From: Allacma fusca
Lineage: Eukaryota > Arthropoda > Collembola > Symphypleona > Sminthuridae
Reading direction: 5' to 3'
DNA: 64,000 bases
Assembly: GCA_947179485.1 (NCBI GenBank)
Contig: OX359249.1
Location: 3,472,001 to 3,536,000, forward strand
Numbering within the stretch: the first letter of the stretch is position 1; the number at the start of each line of letters is the position of its first letter. Position numbers and translations under genes: made by a program. The notes beneath the pieces were generated by a model. That model saw only the letters and a list, made by a program, of their open reading frames with translations. It searched no databases and was not told where the DNA came from. Positions 12,949-25,983 of this stretch are shown piece by piece.

Positions 12949-15400
12949 CTAAGATGTTTCACCGTCCACAGGGTCCTCATCTGATGCGGAATTTTTGACA
13001 GGGATTGCCTTTTTCTCACCCTGTTTCGATCCTTTGGCTTTAGTGTTACTGTTACCCTTGCTCTGCTTCGGTTTAACAGATGTACTAGTAGATGAGCTGC
13101 TCTCCTCACTGTTATTTGACCAGTCCACTTGGGGTCCTTTGTCAGGACAGTTGACAACTCTGGGATTGCCTTTCTTGTCCCTATCCTTTATCAATACCAC
13201 ATCGTGCATTTGACGAGCCATGTACAATAAGTTGATTTCGCTGCTAACGAGACCTTTGAGATGCCAAAATCCAAACCAGATCTCTAGAACGAGGATGGAT
13301 CCCAGCAAAATATCCAGTGAAACGTTCAGAGGGAGAAGCCACGTAGAGAAGCCGTGTGTGGCGAAAATGAAGCACAACATTGGAGTCTGTAATATCACCG
13401 TGGCCATCCAATACAAGGCAAGGAGCTGCATCTGATCATCGTAACAGTTCACATTATGAGTAAGATAATTATCTTACCCAATGATCCATTATATTGCTTT
13501 CTAGGTCTTGTTGCTACCTACATGCATTGTTCGTGCTAGCTACCTACCATTACCATGCACCAATTAATCTACAAATATATACTGCATAATTTTTCTTGGA
13601 GTTTACGGAATTCTAAATACTCCTCTTGGAGTCCATTTTGCACTCACATCATCTTTGGTATTCGATAAAAATCCAGCATACAGTCTTAAAACATCAGTTC
13701 CCATTGAAATATATGTGATACAAGTATGGACGTAACTGTGGAGAGGTTTCAGAGATTTTGTCTGAAATAGAAGAAATATGCATATAATTCCAAGGAAATG
13801 AATACCTGAGTGAAAGCATGCAAAGTTCCGTGTTGCCATAAGAGACTCCTTATGAGAGAAGTTTCTCCATTGGAGCAAATTGCTCATTTACATTATTATA
13901 TTATTATTACACTCTACTTCTCTCTTTCGACAGAACTGTTGCTCCTTTGAGAGATGCAGCTCTGATGGAGATAGTGCTCTGTAAATAGTTACAGCAGCAG
14001 CAACTTCTACTTGTATGGGGACACACTTGCGTAACATTGAGCTACAAATAATTATTATATATACCTATCTATGTATTCAACATTTATTTGTAGGAAACAA
14101 GTGTTGGTGACCTTTTGGAGACATCAATAATATTGTATCAATTAATTAATGGTTCATCCGTCATGTCTGAGATTAAATAGATGTTCGATCCGCTTTTAAT
14201 GCCGATTTTGAAAATTGGGAAAATATTGAATGTCTTTTCCTAACAATAAGTCACTTACTTTTGAATGACCTATTTTGAGGCAGAAAATTTAGAATCGTCT
14301 GAGAGAATTGTAAATACGATAGATATTTACTTATACTTTCTGACCGAACTTGTTACATTTATTACACGAAGTGGTTCTAATAGTGACTAAATGTCGGCTG
14401 GCAAGTTAACCACCGGCACTTTGTTCACATGAATGAAGTACTTTTTTGTGCTGACATCACCAACCAATACTGTAGCTTCTGTTCATTTATGGGAACAAAC
14501 AAACTTATACGACTGTAATTTATTAAAATATTATAACTATAGTTTACATGGATTGACTGAGTGAAGGAACTTACGGAAAATTCATGTGTGGCCACAAATC
14601 CGAGGAACCACAAAGGAACAAAATAAGAATGGGCAAGCAAACATATTTTGAGTGGAACTGATGACCGGAGCTTGATTCCCGCTTATTTAATAATCAAGAG
14701 AAAATAATTACTTCAGAACTTATGCCCAACTGTACTGCTCCATTATATCAAAACAAAATATTAGAAAATATGCCCCACCGGGATCCCGAGCTTTACTGCT
14801 TAGTCCATAATTCCGTGTAAATCCTGGAAAAATTTGTTCAGTACTCATAAAAAAAGCTCGTCTAGCCCACATCATTTTATCTTTCCCGTCCAGAATCCCA
14901 ATTTTTTTCCAGAGTTTGGACTGCTCGAAATTTTCCCGAGATTTCGGAGAGACCACATGACGAGGAGAATTTCTTGTCTTAAAAAACCGATTGCCTTTCT
15001 TTTGACCTTTACTGTTTGCTGGAGCTTTTTGTTCATCTTCTTCTCCATTCTGGTCTGCCCCGTCCTCGTCGTCATCCGTCATATCTATTGCAATATCCTT
15101 TTTATATTTTGTCTTGACTCGTTTCTTATCCGGGGAAAAAATTGCATCTTCCTCTTGCTCCTCGTCATCTTGGTAAGTATCTCTCTTGCTTTTCCCTGTC
15201 CGCTTCCCGTTTCTCTGAGAATCTTCTTCATCATTATCCGTTCCATTGAGGTTCCATTTTGGTGACGCCTTTGACTGCTTCTTGTTTTTCTTCCCATATC
15301 CTTTTCTCCAATTAGCATTGCTTCCTGCCCTTTGATTGTAGCCATTATTAATAAATTCCCTAATCGCTTCTCCATTGCTCTCTTCCTCTGTTGAAGTCAT
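12949..15400 (-). CDS. TMEM17-like four-pass ciliary transition-zone protein with charged tails
   Basis: Four minus-strand exons (15400-14779, 14681-14575, 13761-13648, 13431-12949) join in frame to give 441 residues. Residues 208-340 resemble TMEM17 (Transmemb_17 family), with four hydrophobic spans at about 220-239, 254-274, 284-306 and 318-339. SSVPLKICLLAHSYFVPLWF and DVLRLYAGFLSNTKDD line up with conserved TMEM17 blocks. Family members sit in the transition-zone membrane at the base of cilia. Vertebrate TMEM17 is about 200 residues, so the first 207 residues (lysine, glutamate and aspartate rich) and the C-terminal 100 (serine, lysine rich) are extra. The junction 14779/14681 uses a weak donor (GTGGGG) and a 97-bp intron, so exon 1 could belong to another gene. 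TMEM216/TMEM80-type relatives are the alternative identity. Confidence 0.68.
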
Positions 15401-18400
15401 CGTCACATTCACTGAGAGGGGCTGCTAGGCTAGATGTCAAGTTCAGGGTCACTCTTATAGCTCAGAGCATTGCATTGAAATCCAATTCCATCCCGGTCAG
15501 GATTTAACGCTACATGGTAATTATCCCGTAACTATAGCTTCTAATTAAATTCATTAAATTACAAAAAAAAACCCATTGACAAAACAAATACTCAATTTAT
15601 AGCAATAATAAATAATTGTCGCTCTGACGAGCCTGACGAGTAAGGGCAGCCTTGAGACTACCAAAGCTCGTGGCAGTAACAATTGTGTCTATTTGTCAGT
15701 AATTTTGTTTTTACTTTTTGGGGCCATCAACTTGAACTAATCACTGAAGAGCCGCACAGTACATCATACTTCATTTACACCGTTAATAATTAAGTAATGA
15801 ACCCAACAGAATAGACAGTTGAAATTGCTGTGAAGTGGACAACCTTCGTTTCAAACTACGTGTGCCTCGTGTGGCCTCTGGCTCAGACTATTTTATGTAA
15901 GTATTATCATCAATACTTTTTGCAAAAAACCAGAAGAACACTTTCTGAGCTAAAGATTTTTTTCACCAACTTATTTGGTTTGGTTAAGCACATTTGATGT
16001 GACTAATGTAGTATATGTAATATTACATGATTAAAACATTTTGACTTGGTGTAGTTCAGCCATCCCATGGTTGTTGTTATTTCGAACTATTTCCGTATCT
16101 GTGATCACCGAACGTATCCACCTAGTCCCGTTGACAGCCGAAAAGTCAACAAATTCTGTCACTTTGTTTTAAGTGGGGTTCCTGAAGTTTGTTGTGAGAA
16201 TGACACATGTTCTGTTGTCCAGGTGATGCGACCCGTGTTCCCAAGCAAACGGAATCGCAAAGCAGGTACAATGTTCGTACATAGTAGAGTGTAGAATCCA
16301 GTTCTGCCTCTCCCTAATCGGGGTAAGAAGCGACAATGGGTTTTGGTTAAGCTCCAGTTTATACAGTTCTACTCTCAGAGACCATACATACATTCTGAAT
16401 TTAAGATTCATATGTAAGGGTCAAAATTATTCTCACTTATTTCCTTTTGTCACTACGTAAATTCTTCTTCTTCTTACATGAGCATTCACATTGCATTTCC
16501 TCCTTTAGGGGTCCTCTTATGGAGAGTACGCACGTCAAGCACGTTTTTGATATAAGGAATGCATTTATCATGTAAAAATTCATCAATAATTTGTTCTTTA
16601 ATATTCTCTTATACAGTAATTTCTAATAGAGCACCCCAAAAAGAAACAAAACTTAACTCCTTGGCATGTTCCTTATCAAACAAAAAATTCAAATCGTGTC
16701 TAGCAATCGGGATATATAAAAATACAGGGAACTCTCTCTCTCTCTGAAAGAGCACCCCTGTAAGGATCAAAAATTGAATCATAAACAGAAATGCTCTCAT
16801 AAGGAGACAAATCCAAAGTATGATAAACGGGAAGGTGTTCTATTTCCCCGTTCAGAAACAATACTCTTGTTTGCTGAATTTTGTATACATTGTAAGTAAA
16901 TCATTTTCCAAGAGGTTTCGTACAGTGATAGTGTCCTTTAAGTTTGTACAAGGGTTCAAAAAATTTGCTTGTGGTGTCATCCCTGTCCGGAGATCTGGCT
17001 AGAGTAAATAATACCCTTACATAAACAAAAAATAGGATCTATAGAGATGCTCTTGTGAAGACAGTCCACTGCATTTGTGTCTAAATGATTTTGACATCAA
17101 AGAAAACATGCTATGATCACGGGGTCTTATTGTCGTACACAGTAAGTACAGGCAAAGGTATCTATCTACATTGCATTGCTTTTAGAGATGTCAGTGCTGG
17201 AATTAGACTATTATTTGTAATAGTAAAACGAGAAAGACATAATTTTCGGGAACAACAACCATAAGAACAACATTAAGACGAACGGTTACAATCACAGTAA
17301 GGCATTTTTCTAGGTCAACTGCGAATCAATAAAATAAATTACAAACAGCACTGTATACCTACTTGTAATAAAACCAAAAATAAATTAAGCATCACTAAAA
17401 ACCATTTAAATGCAGATGAAGATGACTTTGCTTCGCGATATATGTATTTCTATAAATAATTAATGATTCCCAGGCCAACAGAAATTCCAAAATATTATAC
17501 CACAGACTTGGATGGATCACGTCAGTTTTGTATTTTGAGTTTTGTGAACTTGAAAAACTATCTTGTCTTGCTAAATCCAATGTAGACTCGCTACAATGAA
17601 CTCTGTTTACAAGATCGTCCCTAAAAGAAAAATGTAACTCTTATAGTTGTATACTCTTTATAAGGAGACAAATTAACTTTGGGGTAAACAGGAATATTTC
17701 TATATGTCTACTTATCTTTGCCCCCGATAAATCTCGAACAAAATATTTTTTATAGCAAGAGTAATTCCACTGTAAATAAAAGTACCTCATGTTATTTGCT
17801 AGGCCAGTTGAAAATCTCCTGGAAATTGTAAAAATGTTCATTGGGTGCTTTGCATTAAAAAATGCCCGGCATTTTGGACCATCCGTCGAAATAAGATTGA
17901 CGATTTTTAAATTCCTTTTTGAAACGAATTTCCTTGTGGATTTTGTCAAAGAACAAAAATTGACGTCAATACGTAAGGTCAAGGCGGACAAATTATCAAA
18001 GAAAAGTCGAGTTTTCCCTGAAAACATGTCCAATTTTTATTGCCGGATCGAAATTCACAGCAAAATAAATATTGTAGCTGGTTTGTAATAATTTTTGTGG
18101 GCTTCAAAATGTGACACACATCAAATAGATTGATGCACCGTAAGTCTCGGGCCAGCTCACATGAAATCTAGAATATTATGTCTGCCCCCGCATCACCAAT
18201 TTAAGATTCCCTCATAATTTGCTACAAAGACGCGTCAATATCGTGATCTAAATGCTGGCTCAATAGGTTAATTCTGATCTTTTAAAAAATCCAGAAGGAA
18301 ATTTTCTTCAACAAGGAAATCGAGAAAATTTTAACACCCTTGCGTATATATCTTCTGTAAGGCCGCTCTAGTTATTACTTACGCACATCCACTTGATAAA

Positions 18401-21400
18401 TGCCTTGTGCAATAAAAGTGTATGTCAAAATAATATTGAAAATGCTGAATATATGCCCAAAATGTAAAAGAAAAATCCACTGGGCCTAAATTTGAAAACC
18501 CACTTGCTCTAGATTGGGCATGATGCCTTGCCATTGCCACTTTCATTTTTACAACCCTGACTGTAAGTACTTATTACTGGGTTCGTACAATCCATTAATT
18601 TCCCTCCTTGTCTTCTCGAAAGATTCATACGAAGGGAACAGTGAGACATAAGATTTATAGAAAGTAGAATGCACATGTGGAGAAGAATTATTTTTGAGAC
18701 ACGATGATATTTGTATTTTCATGTAAAAAAAGAAACTTCTTTTTTCATTTAAGTTAATTTATGTGTCCTTCATCAGCAACTGGAGTACAATAAAAGGTAA
18801 TAGCTAGATTTTTATTGTTTATTTAAGACTGAAAGAAACCCTAGGGTTTAAAGTTCGCATAAAGAGGTAAACTGAGGTAGTTCAATCCAAGAGAACGAAA
18901 AGGTGACTTTGAACACTGTGACTCTGAAGTGTTCTTTAAATTTAATATCTTTCCAACTGGTTAGCATAAAAGCGAGAAATAATTTACAGGGATCCAGCGC
19001 TGCATGTGAGTTTTTACATGTATATATTTACCTAAATATGAAATACTTTATTATGCTCAAGCTGAAATATATTTCTTCAAAATTACCTAGCCATAAAACA
19101 ATGCCAGGTTAAAACAAGGGCAATGAAAGTTTTTAACTTTTAAACATAGCAATTCAAATCCTGCTGCTATTTTTCCAAAATGATGAAACCCTTGACTGAG
19201 AAGAAATGGATTTTACTTGTCCAAGTATATGCTCTTTATAATTTATAACTCAAAGTCATATGATCTTTTAAGTATTTGATGCCACTGAATTTTACTAGAG
19301 TTCCCTGGGTTATTGACATTACAGTATTAGACCAGGTGGCAGCCCTTTGCTTCTCCTGCAAATCTTCCTTAGAAAATAAAATGGGTAATTTTGTCTTCTA
19401 GTTTAAGGTGAACATACTTAATGAGCATGATGAATGGCGTGCTCTCACTAGAGGTTATCCACTTATTATCTGTAGAGCATTTTACAGTGCACTCTCTCTC
19501 TGTAAGGATACCCCTAAAAGGGACAAAGTTTGACGTCATAGAAAGATAACATTGAAATAAATGCCAATACATACAAACCCCCATAGACCAAATTATCTTA
19601 CAAAGGGTCCAGCTAGAAATTCAAGTTTGGCCCCTTTGTATGTAAAGAATTGAACTAAAGATTGACGGATGAGTCATAACAGAAATTATGACTTTTACGT
19701 GCATTTTAAAATGCTCATATAAAAATTAATGGCATATTAAACAAATATTCCTGAAACAAATAATTATTTTAAAAGCCAATATTAGGTGTGCTCTAGATTG
19801 AAAGTCTTAAAAAAGAATTTTGGGCTTTTGATAATACGATGACGTACATAAACTCTAATGTATAGGGAAAGTCCAAAGCATTTTTCTCATTCACCTAGAC
19901 CTTAGAAGGGGCAAGAATATATTCGATTTCCTCGTTTTCTAGTAAATTTTATACCAGATTTAAAAAAAATTTGTTCCGTCTTCCTAGCTCAAAAACTTTG
20001 GATGTAGTGTTCAAGGAAAAGGAGCAAAGTCAGAATTTTTGTTTGGGAAAATCAATACGAAAGTTTTTGATTTTTTATTCAAATTTTACAATTTTACAGA
20101 AAATAAAATTTGGTGCTTATTTGTAGACAATTTAAAGGGATTTCAAAGGAGCACAACATGCGATCTCTGGGATGACATTTTAGACAAGCAGAAAAAGAAT
20201 AGAGCAAGGTTTTGCCGCAAAACCGTAAATCAGCTCCGTAATCCTCTTCCTGACTAGCTTTCACTGCTGCATGCTTTTCGGAGATGTTCTTTAAAAAATT
20301 GGGTCGGTGAGGTCATGTCATTGACTTTTAGCGATTTAAACCGGTGACCAAGTGACTTAGAATGAAACAACGATCCCAGAAATGACACGATTTGAATTTA
20401 TTTATTTTGTATTTTATTCCTTTATATTATTTACTTTATTTTGTAATATCTAAAACCGTCAAACAATCTCGAATTTGCTTTAAATTTTTGACGATTGTGA
20501 CTACAATTTATTATTATTGACCTACATACGTCAACGAGTCAATTTTTGGAAAATGTGGACAAAATTTGCTGCCGAATTCAGGAATCAAATATTAATTACC
20601 TTTGTCCCTTTTACGGAGAAGGGGGGAAATGTTTTGAGGAACCCTGAAATAGTATTAATAATATTTGCAAAAAATATATTAAGCAAATAGAAACTATAAT
20701 AATTAACAATTACTTCAAGCATTCCTAATTATAATAACTAAAATTAGTAGCAAACGTTACTTTCTTGTTTACATTAGTCATACCGTCGATTCAAAAAGGT
20801 TTCCTAGGTCTATAAAATTAATATTGGGTTTGAAATCTGTGTATTTTTATGCCTTGGAATTAAGCCATTGGCATGTCATTTTGGATTTGCCAATAACACT
20901 TAAATACTCAATGAAAAATAAAACTGACCCTATATATTCACGAGTTTGAAGTTTGAGTGCAATATTTATTTGATCTGAATTTCTTTTAATAGCTGGGCAC
21001 CGGTACCATTTGGAAACACCACCACAGTTGGAACTTACACCCTTGTTATTAAAGACTAAGTGATTACTTACGTTTTAAGGCTGAACGTACATATCTTGGT
21101 GACGAGACAAAATCATCCACACACATTTTTATATTACAAGTAAAATTAAGAGATTTTCAATAAATTCAAAATAAAGTGTAATTTATAAAAACAAACATAT
21201 TTTCCCTTTTATTCTATATTAAACAAAATGAATTAACTTCGTGCTAGAAAAAGGTTAATTGAAGCGCATTTGTACGTTTGGCTCATTTTTCTTTTAGTTG
21301 AAATTGTTCCTCATATAATTAGTTTAAATTTAGGGAGGCCAGGTTAATTTTGCCTTGAAGCGAAAGAGAAATCTACCATTTGTCTTGTAATGGGCTGTTC

Positions 21401-22500
21401 AACTGCAATACACTTTTACATATCTGTAGCTTTGACATTTGAATCAAAATTAGCATTATGGTTGGCTGATTGTACTGAAAGGCAGTAATTGGGATTGAGA
21501 AAATGTCCAAATGTTAGCTTAAGAACCAAACTTAACAAGCAAGCCAGAATCATCAGAAAGAATTCATAATCTCAGCCAGCATAGCATCAAGATCTGGAGA
21601 AAAGTTTAAATTTGGTCGGTTTATTTTTATCAGTGTACAATCGGTCCCCAAAGTACATTTGAGGAAAGTGATGCGTCTCAAAATGGGATAAAACAGTGTT
21701 TTGAAATTCTATAATAGTAGGAAGGGATTGTGGACTAGTCCGTAGTCATCCCATCCACGTGGATGCTCTGATTGTGAGTCGTTGCTTATCTCACAACCAG
21801 CTATTAAGTCTGCAGCTATAGGATTACATTCACCAATGACCACGACCACTCTGCAGATTTCTAAATAATATGTGAAAGCGAAGAAGGATATGAGAAGCAT
21901 TAAGGATTGAGGAAATCCCCAGGGGGATTATTCCGACGACTTTCTATACAGCCTCTCTTCCCTCTAATAATAATGCATTATCTATAGGTATGTGAAATAT
22001 CTCGAGCTACCAAACTACTTACGTGCTACAACTGTACTTTTGTCTGTCCATTTGTTGTCATGTTGAGTGCGATGTGTGGTAGCGACACAGACCCCTGTGC
22101 GTGGACTTTAGTCCACAAAGAGCACAATGCTGAAGGAAAATGCTCAGATATATTTACCTGAAAGTAAAATTATATTTTGGAATGATTATGAGCCATGAAG
22201 TTGCTTAATGGAAGTAAACCAAGGAGATGACTTGTGGTTATTTACGTGGGAAACAATATGTGATTTGATGGTAGAGTTCTGCTCTGTCCCAAGCGATAAG
22301 TTGGAAATGTCAACAGCAGTGACTACACTGTAATACAGACACTGCCAGATCTACATACATAATAAGTAATCATACAGTAAATACGTATGGCTTTAAGTTT
22401 GACTTGATGAAACCCATGCCGTCTCGTTTCAGTCTGTAGGAAGAGAATCTTGGAGGAAATTGGAAACAGTGGGTGGTTTATTTATATGTAGGTATCTTGG
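15401..22500. other. Long gene-poor stretch
   Basis: About 7 kb with no recognised gene. It contains solitary copies of a CAGT...CTCTC...AGAGCACCCC terminus near 16617, 16723 and 19485 (see the pogo-like family), a CT run at about 16731-16746, and a dispersed repeat at 20487-20640. Open frames at 17641-18088, 20039-20257 and 21709-21900 have no recognisable similarity. Diverged or lineage-specific genes could be missed. Confidence 0.5.
20487..20640. repeat. Dispersed repeat, copy 1
   Basis: This segment (TTTTGACGATTGTGACTACA ... TACGTCAA ... GCAGGAATCA-like ... GGAGAA) is alignable by eye with 41682-41815, which has the same order of blocks: TTTGACAATTGTGACCACA, a TACGTATGTCAA block, an AAATGT block, CAGGAATCA and a terminal GGAGAA block. 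Both copies are non-coding. No inverted ends or target duplications were clear. Confidence 0.55.
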
Positions 22501-22555
22501 GATGAGATAATACAAGATGTCATGTACTTTTGCTGGAATATTAGTAGATACGTGG

Positions 22556-22557
<2 letters not shown>

Positions 22558-22634
<77 letters not shown>

Positions 22635-22653
22635 TGTGTGTGAGTGTGTGTGT
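22558..22653. repeat. (GT)n microsatellite, about 96 bp
   Basis: Nearly uninterrupted GT dinucleotides, with two GA interruptions towards the end (near 22632 and 22642). An open frame running through it is an artefact of the repeat. It should be highly polymorphic. Confidence 0.97.
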
Positions 22654-22848
22654 CGTGGGGTAATTTATTCTGAAATCACATATCTACACACAAAAATGAG
22701 ATTCCCTGATATTTTCAGCATCATCTCATCTCCGTTGTGTCCTTTTCCCTTTCTTCGGCATTTGGAAAGGGGGAGGTATGTAGGATGTATAAACTCGGCG
22801 GATGTGTATTACCTATGTATTCTTATAATATTATACCTGTGAGATTGG

Positions 22849-22850
<2 letters not shown>

Positions 22851-22879
<29 letters not shown>
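22851..22879. repeat. (GA)n microsatellite
   Basis: A short GAGAAAGAGAGAG run about 200 bp downstream of the GT microsatellite. Confidence 0.9.
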
Positions 22880-25800
22880 TTCCAACAAGGCCCAAGTGCT
22901 CGAATATTTATTTTCAGTGACGAAGCAACCTTCAGCCTAACAACTTATTGCTTCATTTGATTTTCCATTTAGTTGGTTTATTTTTGAAAAGCTTCCTCTC
23001 ATATTATTCTTTCGTACATGACCACACGTTACACAAACACCAGCTTCGCCAATACTACAGGAGCAATAAGAACTAATACCATTTCCCAAATCTCTCTGTG
23101 CATGTTCGCTATTTCTACACAGGTATCTACATACGAGATTCATGCAGTATTTATTAAGAATAAACTGATTGCCACCAAGTCTCCGCGTAGCTCTGTCTAT
23201 ATGTAGAACATATTACAGCAAGTATGCACAAGTCATGTAATGACTTCATGTTCCTATAAATACAGATATTATTGCTATCTTGTTCACCACATCACTTCAA
23301 CTCTTTCCGTTTATCTTTTCCTCTCCTAATATTTTGACAGTCATTACTACAGATTTGCTCTCTCCGTCCGAAGAAGGCGTGATATATCGGAGCTACTATA
23401 CTCTGAGTTCATGCTCCTTCTTCAGACTACTTCACTTCCGAACCCGAACCTTCCCCGTTATGTAATCTACGTGGAGACATACATACGCCAAAATTTCAAC
23501 TTGTAAACGAACCAAGTTTCAGGAGACTGACTGCAGTCTTAACATAACTGACAGTATTTCTAGAAAAATCTTTTAATTCAAGCAATGACAAGGTACAGCT
23601 CATTCTCACTCGTATGTGTACTATAAGAGCTAAGAGCTTTCCTTCACAACAAAACTAAAGAGAAAAGATTCCCTTGTTCAATAAGTTTAATGCAAATATT
23701 CCCTTTTACTTTTACAATTAGGAGACTCCATCATAGCGTAAACTTGTTAGTCTCCTCTGCGTTTGCATGTACTCAAATTCTATTTTTTCTCTTCTACAAG
23801 TAATGTCAGATATTTTCGATAAATTCTGTTTATAGAGATGCTCTCTCTATAAACGGCAAGGAAAAGGTAAACTAATTAAAAGTGCAGAAACGAAGGAAAT
23901 AATGAATTCCAAAAGCAGTGCACTACACATAATTACATAAATGTTTCATGTATAGTAGTGATACAAAAGGTACAAATACACCAACGCAAAGTGATATTCT
24001 CCGTGGGTCCAGAGGATATATAAGCCCTACATTTTGTTGCCAAGTTAAAGTTTGCATGGGATAGTAGGCAATTATTGCATGATCGCTCCTTCATGAGGCA
24101 CCTTCAGGAATAGACTAAAAATGTTGTCATTTTGTTTGTTCTTTGATGTTTCATATGTGTTCCCTCCATACAAGTTTTGTTGTTCAGTTCTTTGATGGTA
24201 GAGTAGGGATTGTACTTTAATATTTTGCAATAATCCATCTCTTTTCGTAATACACTTTGTATTATGAAGTCCATCGAGCGTAATAAATTTCCTCAGTTTG
24301 CATAAAACCAGCCCTCATGTCGTTGTACTTTAACATACTCAAAATTGACTTTGCTTCGGAACTGCAAAAAAAAGATCAAACCGAGTTCCGCTTTTTTGCT
24401 TTGGCCTTGCTTCTTTTTTATCCTGTTCTTTCCTCCTTTGTAGATTTATTTTCCCTTCATTTTTTCCCCTCTTCTTTCAGGTATTTCATCATTTCTCGCC
24501 CAAGTCATAATCATTTGGCGTACATGCTCTGGTTTTGAGGGAATTGTCATCATAAAAATAAATGTTGAGATGAGAATTGACAGATGGACGCTAACTACAT
24601 ATTAGTAAATGAGTAGGTTCCCCTCGAATGTTAATATGTTGAGGGCAGTGCCAGAAGGCACTCTCAGTGTCAGTATAGCAATGCTAACTGCTCATAACGA
24701 CGATCTGAACTGCGTTATCCTACGGAGTTGAAACGACCATGTTCACATTAATTTGCTAACAAGAGGGTCAGAAGAATATAAAAAGTGCGGAGAAACTTGA
24801 GCTCAAACGATGAGATCACGGAAGGTGGGAGAAGGACATGGAAAGGTAACGAGTTTGTTGGACTGGACACTATAGTTATTTAAGACCATTCAGGTCGAAC
24901 TGAATTATCCATCATGGATTTTCCCAGCTCCTCAAGTTAGTCGAACTAGATCTGACGGAAGTGGAGCACGCTATATATGGGATATCATTTCTCCGTCTGC
25001 AGTAACGACAACGACACTCACATAAATAGGTGGAAATAATAACCTCTTCATGTGATACTTCCGATGCGAGGAGTCACGCAGCAATCCCCAACCATGGGGT
25101 CGGGTTGTTCTACAAAATGATTCCAAGAGATATCAACTCTGACAAAATGGACGGACACCGGATACGCTGCGGAGAAGATTGGCCAGAAGCCTCAAGGAAA
25201 TCAATGTAACAGTCGTAAATGCTTATTTGTGGGATTAAATGCGATGAGGAAATCCGACGCGTGCTGCGGTTTGACTCTGCTGCATCTTCATCAATGATTA
25301 TTTATGGGTTCATGCAGAACGAGAGCATGGCACCCTTTCGCACGTGACTCTACCTTAAGTCCAAAAAGTCCCTTTCTATTTAGGTTGTCTCTCTCATAAA
25401 TTCGATGGGACGCAATGAGTAGGAAACTTCCCAACTGTGAGATGTATTTTATATTGGCGTTGATAAATGGACCCAGGGCATAGCTCTTGCTCAAGAAATA
25501 AAATAATGATCTTAGATCTAGTGGTACAATGCTCCTCGTTTCCAGAGAAAGAGTCTTTGTCTTCCTCTGATGGAGTCAATTCTTATAGGACTCATGCTGC
25601 TTGGAGCTGATTGGAAGTTTTTCCCCACAATTTCTATTTTAAGGTTTATGGCGAATAAAAATGAAAAGGTATGACAGGCAATTGACTTGGCAAATTGTTT
25701 TTGTTAAAATTGTCTTTTGAGGTTTTAATGAAAGCTCGGTAAGTTGCACAGGGCCGTACATAATAATTACGTAGATATTCATAAATTGTATAGAAAAAAG

Positions 25801-25983
25801 ACAAAAAAAAAATATAAAATACACTTATAGAATTAATAAAGTTTTGATGCTGAGATGGTCTTTGGATCCAGACTGTCGAGAGTCGTACTGAAATGTATGC
25901 ACTTTACGGGTGTCTTGACTTTTTGTACACAATTTAACGTGAATGAGAGAACAAGTTTTATAGGAAAAGTCAACTGGACTGGC
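22880..25983. other. Gene-poor stretch downstream of the GPCR gene
   Basis: No recognisable exon. The part nearest 25983 should contain the 3' UTR of the GPCR gene on the minus strand. AT-rich sequence on the minus strand at about 25800-25830 contains AAT/TTATA runs but no unambiguous polyadenylation signal. Confidence 0.5.

Noticed and set aside
14834..15265. 143-residue plus-strand open frame
   Set aside because: Antisense shadow of the charged first exon of the TMEM17-like gene.
17641..18088. Overlapping open frames of 130 and 99 residues on opposite strands
   Set aside because: Mutually overlapping, low-complexity AT-rich translations without recognisable motifs.
20039..20257. 72-residue plus-strand open frame ending in a basic segment
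   Set aside because: No family resemblance and no supporting exons; borders a dispersed repeat.
21709..21900. 63-residue minus-strand open frame
   Set aside because: Somewhat protein-like (GECNPIAADLIAGCEI) but isolated, with no matching exons nearby.
22522..22842. 106-residue open frame of alternating Val and Cys
   Set aside because: It is the translation of a (GT)n microsatellite.
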